Shown here one piece after another: positions 42,078 through 47,436 of a DNA stretch of 47,436 nucleotides. Under the pieces are notes generated by a model. It was not told where the DNA came from and searched no databases. It saw only the letters and a list, made by a program, of their open reading frames with translations. The DNA lies in assembly GCA_019745275.1 (NCBI GenBank), contig JAIETJ010000026.1, positions 1 to 47,436 on the forward strand, written 5' to 3'. The position numbers were made by a program, and so were the translations under genes. Positions within the stretch are counted from its first letter, which is position 1; every line of letters starts with the position of its first letter. This DNA is from Pseudomonadaceae bacterium (GTDB lineage: Bacteria; Pseudomonadota; Gammaproteobacteria; Pseudomonadales; Pseudomonadaceae).

Positions 42078-42845
42078 TTACAAGCCCTGCCGCCGCTGCG
42101 CCCGCGCAGTGCGCTGAGCCTCTTGCGCAACCTCCGCCAGCACTTCCTGCACATAATCTATATGTCGATTCGACACCTGGCGCGCCAACTCGGCCTGACC
42201 ACTGCTAATCGCCGCATATAACTCGCCATGCTGCCGCATCAACATCTCGCGGGTTTCATCACGCTGGGCATACATGCCTCCAATATTGATCAACACATTG
42301 CGCTTAAGCAGATCAAACAGCGCACGAATGGTGTGCAGTAACACCGCGTTATGACTGGCCTCGGCAATCGCCAGATGAAAGCGCGCATCGGCCGCCCCCT
42401 CCTCTGCCCGAGAGACTTTACCGGCCGCCGCATAGCATTGCTGTAACGCCTCGAATGCCTCGCGCAAGCGCTCAAGATCCAGCTCGGTGGCTCGCTGGGC
42501 GGCATAAAACGCGCACGAGCCTTCTAATGTGTGGCGAAATTCGAGTAAGTCCCGCTGCGCCTGCGGGCTGCTTTCCAACAGATGCAGCAGCGGGTCACTA
42601 AAGCTTGCGCCCAGCCCTTCAGCCACATAATTGCCGCCCCCCTGACGACTGACCAGCAAGCCTTTGGCCACCAGCTTCTGAATTGCCTCACGCAGCGACG
42701 GCCGCGACACGCCAAAACGCTCCGCCAACACCCGCTCTGCAGGCAGACGCTCACCGCGCTGCAGCGAACCCTCCAAAATCAGCGCCTCGAGCTGACTGAC
42801 AATTTCATCCGACAAGCGGCGCTGACTGACCTGATCAAACCCCAT
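42078..42845 (-). CDS. lldR: FadR-type GntR regulator LldR (lactate-responsive)
   Basis: A 255-aa repressor of the FadR subfamily of GntR. The N-terminal winged HTH contains GERLPAERVLAERFGVSRPS and LVAKGLLVSRQGGGNYV (about residues 25-80). The all-helical FCD effector domain (about 95-240) keeps metal-ligand type residues (DARFHLAI, RQHGELYAAI). ATG at 42845 (MGFDQVSQRRLSDEIV) fits the family, and the longer frame to 42911 does not. It is divergent from lldP, whose leader holds a perfect FadR-type operator. In Pseudomonas, LldR represses lldPDE and is released by lactate. Confidence 0.93.
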   Translation of the reverse strand: MGFDQVSQRRLSDEIVSQLEALILEGSLQRGERLPAERVLAERFGVSRPSLREAIQKLVAKGLLVSRQGGGNYVAEGLGASFSDPLLHLLESSPQAQRDLLEFRHTLEGSCAFYAAQRATELDLERLREAFEALQQCYAAAGKVSRAEEGAADARFHLAIAEASHNAVLLHTIRALFDLLKRNVLINIGGMYAQRDETREMLMRQHGELYAAISSGQAELARQVSNRHIDYVQEVLAEVAQEAQRTARAQRRQGL

Positions 42846-42990
42846 AACGCACTCCAAAGCGCCGCGCCAGAGATACCTGCAGGCGTAGCGACAATCCAAC
42901 AAATCCACCATTAAACCGCCAAAACGCAGCGACTTGCACCCTCAAACCCGGATATACGGTCGCATTAGACCAACGTCTTAGTGCGACAAA

Positions 42991-43019
42991 TTGACAGAAC
43001 GAGACAGTACTTTTACCCT
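42991..43019 (+). promoter_or_regulatory. sigma-70 promoter of lldPDE
   Basis: TTGACA, a 17-bp spacer, then TACCCT. Predicted start is near 43026, just before the LldR operator, leaving a leader of about 110 nt. The 291-nt lldR-lldP gap also has a weak opposite promoter (TTGTCG, 16 bp, TAATGC) that could serve lldR. Confidence 0.7.
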
Positions 43020-43033
43020 GACCGAGCAGTTCT

Positions 43034-43056
43034 GTAAATTGGTATTACCAATTTAC
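43034..43056. promoter_or_regulatory. LldR operator
   Basis: Perfect 23-nt palindrome: half-site GTAAATTGGTA, a central T, and its exact inverted copy. The core TGGTATTACCA fits the FadR-type consensus TNGTNNNACNA. It lies at about +8 to +30 of the lldP transcript, where a bound repressor would block polymerase. Confidence 0.85.
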
Positions 43057-43111
43057 TTAGTAGGCGCGCGCAGATCACCCGATCATCGCAGCGTTTCCAC
43101 CCAGGCACTCC

Positions 43112-43119
43112 AACAACAA
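43112..43119 (+). promoter_or_regulatory. Hfq/Crc CA motif before lldP
   Basis: AACAACAA directly precedes the ribosome site (TTAGGGG, 43120-43126) of lldP. In Pseudomonas, Hfq with Crc binds AANAANAA motifs near ribosome sites and blocks translation during catabolite repression. Binding here is inferred. Confidence 0.55.
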
Positions 43120-43136
43120 TTAGGGGCCAACTCATC

Positions 43137-44825
43137 ATGCAAACCTGGCAGCAGCTCTATACCCCACTCGGCAGCCTCGGCTGGTCAGCAACCGCAGCGC
43201 TGATTCCGATTGTGTTTTTCTTTCTCGCCTTGGCGGTGTTTCGCCTCAAGGGCCATGTCGCCGGCAGCATCACCCTCGCGCTGTCGATTGCCGTGGCCAT
43301 TTTCGCCTTCCAGATGCCGGCAGACATGGCCTTCGCTGCTGCCGGCTATGGCTTCGCCTACGGCTTGTGGCCGATTGCCTGGATCATTGTCGCCGCCGTA
43401 TTCCTCTACAAACTGACGGTTAAGAGCGGCCAATTCGAAGTCATCCGCAGCTCGGTGCTGTCGATCACCGACGACCAGCGCTTGCAGGTGCTGTTAATCG
43501 GTTTCGCCTTCGGCGCCTTCCTTGAAGGGGCGGCGGGCTTCGGCGCACCGGTGGCGATCACCGCCGCACTGCTGGTCGGCCTAGGCTTTAATCCGCTGTA
43601 TGCCGCTGGCCTGTGCCTGATTGCCAACACCGCACCGGTGGCCTTCGGCGCCCTGGGCATCCCGATCACCGTCGCCGGCCAAGTCACCGGCATAGACCCA
43701 TTTAAAATCGGCGCCATGACTGGCCGCCAGCTGCCTTTTCTGTCCGTGCTAGTGCCGTTCTGGCTGGTCGCGATGATGGATGGATGGCGCGGAATTAAAG
43801 AAACCTGGCCGGCGGCGCTGGTGGCCGGCGTCAGCTTTGCCGTCACCCAATACCTCACCTCCAATTTTATCGGCCCGGAACTGCCGGACATCACCTCGGC
43901 GCTGGTCAGTTTGATTTCGCTGACGCTGTTCCTCCAGGTTTGGCAGCCGGCGCGTGCCGCCAAGGCCGCCGTGCCCGGTGTTAGCCTGGCCGTCAGCGCC
44001 TTCGCCGGTGGTTTCGGCGGCACGCGCAGCACCACGCCAACCCCTTACAGTTTCAGCCAGATTGTTAAGGCGTGGTCACCTTTCCTAATCCTCACCGTAC
44101 TAGTGACCCTCTGGACCCTGAAATCCTTCAAGGCGCTGTTCGCAGCCGGCGGCGTATTGGAAAGTTGGGTGTTGTACTTCGCCATTCCACATCTGGATCA
44201 ACTGGTGATCAAGGTCGCACCGATCGTGCTTAACCCGACGCCGATTGCTGCCGTCTATAAATTTGATCCCGTGTCAGCCACCGGAACGGCAATTTTCTTC
44301 GCCGCACTTATTTCGATGCTGATCTTACGAATCGACTTAAAAGTCGGCATGAGCACTCTGCGCGATACGTTGTTTGAACTAAAATTGCCGATTTTGTCGA
44401 TTGGCATGGTGCTGGCTTTCGCCTTTGTTACCAACTATTCGGGCATGTCCTCAACCCTGGCCCTGGTACTCGCTGGCACTGGTGCGGCGTTTCCGTTCTT
44501 CTCGCCATTCCTCGGCTGGCTCGGAGTGTTTTTGACCGGCTCAGACACCTCATCTAACGCTCTGTTCAGCTCGCTGCAGGCCACCACCGCACACCAAATC
44601 GGGGTCGACCCAACTTTGCTGGTGGCCGCCAACACCAGCGGCGGCGTGACCGGCAAGATGATCTCGCCGCAATCGATCGCCGTGGCTTGCGCCGCCACCG
44701 GACTGGTGGGCCGGGAGTCCGACCTGTTCCGTTTCACCCTCAAGCACAGCCTGATCTTTGCCACCTTTGTTGGCCTGATTACCCTGCTGCAGGCCTATGT
44801 GTTCACCGGCATGTTGGTGCACTAA
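43137..44825 (+). CDS. lldP: L-lactate permease LldP
   Basis: Inner-membrane lactate (and probably glycolate) proton symporter of the LctP family. The 562-aa protein has about 12-13 hydrophobic helices, starting [19 protein letters not shown]. The conserved [17 protein letters not shown] loop and [16 protein letters not shown] segment are family signatures. AGGGG precedes the ATG by ten nucleotides. It is the first gene of lldP-lldD-lldE, under LldR. A 13-bp hairpin and a REP-like element follow in the 175-nt gap to lldD. Confidence 0.97.
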   Translation: MQTWQQLYTPLGSLGWSATAALIPIVFFFLALAVFRLKGHVAGSITLALSIAVAIFAFQMPADMAFAAAGYGFAYGLWPIAWIIVAAVFLYKLTVKSGQFEVIRSSVLSITDDQRLQVLLIGFAFGAFLEGAAGFGAPVAITAALLVGLGFNPLYAAGLCLIANTAPVAFGALGIPITVAGQVTGIDPFKIGAMTGRQLPFLSVLVPFWLVAMMDGWRGIKETWPAALVAGVSFAVTQYLTSNFIGPELPDITSALVSLISLTLFLQVWQPARAAKAAVPGVSLAVSAFAGGFGGTRSTTPTPYSFSQIVKAWSPFLILTVLVTLWTLKSFKALFAAGGVLESWVLYFAIPHLDQLVIKVAPIVLNPTPIAAVYKFDPVSATGTAIFFAALISMLILRIDLKVGMSTLRDTLFELKLPILSIGMVLAFAFVTNYSGMSSTLALVLAGTGAAFPFFSPFLGWLGVFLTGSDTSSNALFSSLQATTAHQIGVDPTLLVAANTSGGVTGKMISPQSIAVACAATGLVGRESDLFRFTLKHSLIFATFVGLITLLQAYVFTGMLVH

Positions 44826-44835
44826 ACGTCGATCT

Positions 44836-44863
44836 GCTGCGCCAAACCTCGGTTTGGCGCAGC
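44836..44863 (+). terminator. 13-bp hairpin after lldP
   Basis: GCTGCGCCAAACC-TC-GGTTTGGCGCAGC, a perfect stem ten nucleotides after the lldP stop, followed by TTGTAGG rather than a T run. It is more likely a partial terminator or 3' stabiliser within the operon than a full stop. Confidence 0.6.
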
Positions 44864-44930
44864 TTGTAGGACCCGCTTGCTGGCGATCACTGTGACGACG
44901 ACGCATCGCCCGCCAGCTGGCTTCTAACTA
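44864..44930. repeat. REP-like element in the lldP-lldD gap
   Basis: It starts TTGTAGGACCCGCTTGC, like degenerate copies of the Pseudomonas REP family (TGTAGGAGC...GCTTGCT...). GCTGGCGAT (44879-44887) pairs with ATCGCC-C-GCCAGC further on. There is one copy only, next to the lldP hairpin. Confidence 0.5.
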
Positions 44931-45000
44931 GAGTCACGCCAGCCTGATGTTAAGAGCCGCGGCGCAAACGTCAGCCCTGCTCAGTAATAGAGTGAACCCT

Positions 45001-46146
45001 ATGATCATTTCTGCCTCCACCGACTACCGCGCCGCCGCCCAACGCAAGTTGCCGCCGTTCCTGTTTCACTACATAGACGGCGGTGCCAACGCCGAGCACA
45101 CCCTGCGCCGCAACGTCAGCGATTTGGCCGACATTGCCCTGCGCCAACGGGTGCTGCGCGATATGTCGCAACTGAGCCTAGAAACCCAACTACTGGGCGA
45201 AACCCTGGCAATGCCGGTGGCCCTCGCCCCGGTCGGCCTGACCGGCATGTACGCCCGTCGCGGCGAGGTGCAAGCCGCCAAAGCGGCGGCGGCCAAGGGC
45301 ATTCCCTTCACTCTGTCCACCGTTTCGGTGTGCCCAATTGAAGAAGTCGCACCGGCCATCACTCGGCCGATGTGGTTCCAGCTGTATGTACTGAAAGATC
45401 GTGGTTTTATGAAAAACGCCCTAGAGCGGGCCAAGGCCGCCGGCGTCACCACCTTGGTGTTTACCGTCGACATGCCGGTGCCCGGCGCCCGCTACCGCGA
45501 CGCGCACTCGGGCATGAGCGGGCCCAACGCGCCGCTGCGGCGCATGCTGCAAGCCGTGACCCACCCCGCCTGGGCGCTGGATGTCGGCCTGCTCGGCCGC
45601 CCCCATGACTTGGGCAATATCTCCACCTACCGTGGCAACCCGACCGGCTTGGCCGACTACATCGGCTGGCTGGGCAACAACTTTGATCCGTCGATTTCTT
45701 GGAAAGACCTGCAGTGGATTCGCGACTTTTGGGACGGCCCGATGATTATCAAAGGCATCCTCGACCCCGAGGATGCCAAAGACGCGGTACGTTTCGGCGC
45801 CGACGGCATAGTCGTGTCCAACCACGGTGGGCGTCAGCTCGACGGGGTACTGTCCAGCGCTCGCGCCCTGCCGGCCATTGCTGACGCAGTGAAAGGCCAA
45901 CTGGCGATTCTCGCCGACTCAGGGGTGCGCACCGGCCTGGACGTGGTACGCATGCTCGCCCTCGGGGCCGACAGCGTGCTGCTTGGCCGCGCCTATATTT
46001 ACGCCTTGGCTGCCGCCGGTGGCGCCGGCGTCAGCAACCTGCTGGAGCTGATCGAAAAAGAAATGCGCGTGGCCATGGTGCTGACTGGGGCCAAAACGAT
46101 TCGCGACATCAGCGCCGACTCGCTGGTACGCGAACTGGGCCGCTGA
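45001..46146 (+). CDS. lldD: L-lactate dehydrogenase (quinone), FMN-dependent
   Basis: Oxidises L-lactate to pyruvate at the inner face of the membrane and passes electrons to the quinone pool. The 381-aa FMN alpha-hydroxyacid oxidase starts [20 protein letters not shown]. The FMN site includes [16 protein letters not shown]. The catalytic His275 is in [11 protein letters not shown], with the substrate Arg in the same motif, and [20 protein letters not shown] binds the FMN phosphate. ATG at 45001 is chosen on length. The frame extends to 44947 without homology. It is the second gene of lldPDE. Confidence 0.97.
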   Translation: MIISASTDYRAAAQRKLPPFLFHYIDGGANAEHTLRRNVSDLADIALRQRVLRDMSQLSLETQLLGETLAMPVALAPVGLTGMYARRGEVQAAKAAAAKGIPFTLSTVSVCPIEEVAPAITRPMWFQLYVLKDRGFMKNALERAKAAGVTTLVFTVDMPVPGARYRDAHSGMSGPNAPLRRMLQAVTHPAWALDVGLLGRPHDLGNISTYRGNPTGLADYIGWLGNNFDPSISWKDLQWIRDFWDGPMIIKGILDPEDAKDAVRFGADGIVVSNHGGRQLDGVLSSARALPAIADAVKGQLAILADSGVRTGLDVVRMLALGADSVLLGRAYIYALAAAGGAGVSNLLELIEKEMRVAMVLTGAKTIRDISADSLVRELGR

Positions 46147-46191
46147 GCAGGCCGCTACACCGCCACTGCAGGAACCAGAACATCAGTGTAA

Positions 46192-46263
46192 GTAGGGTGG
46201 ATGGCGCTTTTCCATCCACCACGGTCGCGACTCGGTGGATCGATACAACGCGATCCACCCTAC
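46192..46263. repeat. dispersed palindromic repeat, GTAGGGTGG...CCACCCTAC type (copy 2)
   Basis: A 72-nt element bounded by GTAGGGTGGAT and its exact complement ATCCACCCTAC. Inside are two hairpins, GGTGGATGG/CCATCCACC and GGTGGATCG/CGATCCACC. It has the same plan as 1197-1287 with different inner arms. It fills much of the 159-nt lldD-lldE gap. Confidence 0.65.
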
Positions 46264-46305
46264 GCTCCTGCAAATAGAAGATAACCGATCACTTCCGGAG
46301 CACTC

Positions 46306-47436
46306 ATGAGCCTGCCCGCCGCCTTTCTCGCCGCCGTCGAAGCACTAATTCCGCGCAACAGACGCTTCGACGACCCGCTGTCGACCCTGGCCTTCGGCAC
46401 CGATGCCAGCTTCTATCGGCTGATCCCCAAGTTGGTGCTACGGGTCGAGCGCGAAGCCGAAGTGATAGCGCTGTTGCAACTGGCCAGCGCCCATCAGGTG
46501 CCGGTGACCTTTCGCGCCGCCGGCACCAGCCTGTCGGGGCAAGCCATCAGCGACTCGGTATTGATAGTGCTGGGCGATAACTGGAGCGGCCGCGAGATTC
46601 GTGGTCAGGGCACGCAAATCCGCCTGCAACCGGGCGTAATAGGCGCACAAGCGAATGCCGTGCTGGCACCCTTCCAACGCAAAATCGGCCCTGATCCAGC
46701 CTCGATCAACGCCTGTAAAATCGGCGGCATAGTCGCCAATAACGCCAGCGGCATGTGCTGCGGCACAGCGCACAACAGCTACCACACCCTGGCCGGCATG
46801 CGCCTAGTGCTGGCCGACGGCAGCGTAGTGGACACCGAGGACCCACTCAGCGTGGCGCGCCTATTTGCCACTCACGCCGACCTGCTCGCGCAACTGACCG
46901 AACTGGCCTGCAACACCCGCGCCAACAGCAAGCTCGCCGCAAAAATTCGCCATAAATACCGGCTGAAAAACACCACCGGCCTGTCACTCAATGCCCTGAT
47001 CGACTACGACCAACCGCTGGATATCCTCACCCATTTGATGGTCGGCTCCGAAGGCACTCTGGGCTTTATCAGCGCAGTGACCTACCACACAGTGCCGGAC
47101 TATCCGCACAAGGCCAGCGCACTGCTGGTGTTCCCTGACGTGCAAAGCTGCTGCCTCGCCGTGACGGTACTCAAAAGCCAGCCAGTGTCGGCGGTGGAAC
47201 TGCTCGACCGCCGCAGCCTGCGCTCAGTCGAGAACAAAGCCGGCATGCCGGTCTGGGTCAAAGAGTTGTCCGCCAATGCCTGCGCCCTGCTGATCGAGTC
47301 ACGCGCCGCCAGCCAAACGCAGCTAGAAGAGCAACTGGTGCAAGTGATGGCGTCCATCGCCCACTTCCCACTGGAGAAACAGGTCGATTTCAGCACTGAC
47401 CCACAGGTTTACGAGCAACTGTGGAAGATCCGCAAA
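46306..47436 (+). CDS. FAD-linked D-lactate dehydrogenase LldE-like, 3' end cut
   Basis: Start of an FAD-binding and Fe-S oxidase of the D-lactate dehydrogenase/glycolate oxidase (GlcD-like) family. 377 codons are visible, beginning MSLPAAFLAAVEALIP. The PCMH-type FAD domain has VPVTFRAAGTSLSGQA, KIGGIVANNASGMCCG and VGSEGTLGFISAVTYHTVP. The full Pseudomonas protein is over 900 aa with C-terminal ferredoxin-like Fe-S modules. These lie beyond the right edge and cannot be confirmed. GGAG lies just before the ATG. Third gene after lldP-lldD, it matches the NAD-independent D-lactate dehydrogenase of lldPDE. The published gene name differs between species, so no symbol is given. Confidence 0.85.
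   Translation, partial: MSLPAAFLAAVEALIPRNRRFDDPLSTLAFGTDASFYRLIPKLVLRVEREAEVIALLQLASAHQVPVTFRAAGTSLSGQAISDSVLIVLGDNWSGREIRGQGTQIRLQPGVIGAQANAVLAPFQRKIGPDPASINACKIGGIVANNASGMCCGTAHNSYHTLAGMRLVLADGSVVDTEDPLSVARLFATHADLLAQLTELACNTRANSKLAAKIRHKYRLKNTTGLSLNALIDYDQPLDILTHLMVGSEGTLGFISAVTYHTVPDYPHKASALLVFPDVQSCCLAVTVLKSQPVSAVELLDRRSLRSVENKAGMPVWVKELSANACALLIESRAASQTQLEEQLVQVMASIAHFPLEKQVDFSTDPQVYEQLWKIRK

Noticed and set aside
42048..42948. Exact 14-nt direct repeat TGCACCCTCAAACC flanking lldR (42048-42061 and 42935-42948), suggestive of an insertion.
   Set aside because: lldR is in its usual place, no mobile-element genes or inverted ends are present, and a few 14-nt matches are expected by chance in a window this size.

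Overview
The window reads as chromosome of a Pseudomonas sensu lato gammaproteobacterium. From the infB cluster to the right edge, the gene order (rsuA/pnp/rpsO/truB/rbfA/infB/nusA/rimP, tRNA-Leu/secG/tpiA/glmM/folP/ftsH/rlmE, yhbY, greA/carB/carA, dapB/dnaJ/dnaK/grpE, recN, fur, bamE, rnfH/ratA, smpB, lldR, lldPDE) is the block I recall from Pseudomonas genomes such as P. aeruginosa PAO1. Protein lengths (LldD 381, Fur 134, NusA 493, TruB 305, RimP 152 aa) also fit. GC content looks mid-to-high 50s by eye, moderate for the genus. There are no phages, insertion sequences, CRISPR arrays or toxin systems.

Layout. 1-11.3 kb is the more variable part: a thiolase cut by the left edge, an RlmI-like methyltransferase, a large DUF748/AsmA-like envelope protein, a small DUF2845 secreted protein, a rhomboid protease, a divergent SDR/LysR pair, a zinc-finger/multi-TM/TPR protein and RsuA. 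11.4-20.2 kb is the translation/RNA-processing block on the minus strand. A promoter and two successive terminator-like hairpins precede rimP-nusA-infB. 20.4-26.7 kb holds tRNA-Leu(GAG), secG, tpiA, glmM, folP, ftsH and rlmE. 26.8-32.7 kb has yhbY, a DUF4149-like membrane protein and carA-carB-greA. The carA leader has a terminator hairpin inside a 32-codon ORF that overlaps the TTG start of carA. 32.8-37.7 kb is dapB-dnaJ-dnaK-grpE with two sigma-32-type promoters. 37.7-42 kb has SOS-type recN, fur, bamE, rnfH-ratA and smpB. 42-47.4 kb is the lactate locus: the regulator lldR divergent from lldP-lldD-lldE, the last cut by the right edge.

The coding content is mostly conserved housekeeping, and I see no convincing new multi-gene system. 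The most interesting signals lie between genes. They are the carA leader ORF/attenuator, the tandem rimP attenuators, the back-to-back heat-shock and SOS promoters between grpE and recN, a 50-nt perfect palindrome between recN and fur, an LldR operator plus a Hfq/Crc-type CA motif before lldP, an apparently leaderless smpB, and two classes of dispersed palindromic repeats, one in each gap of lldPDE.
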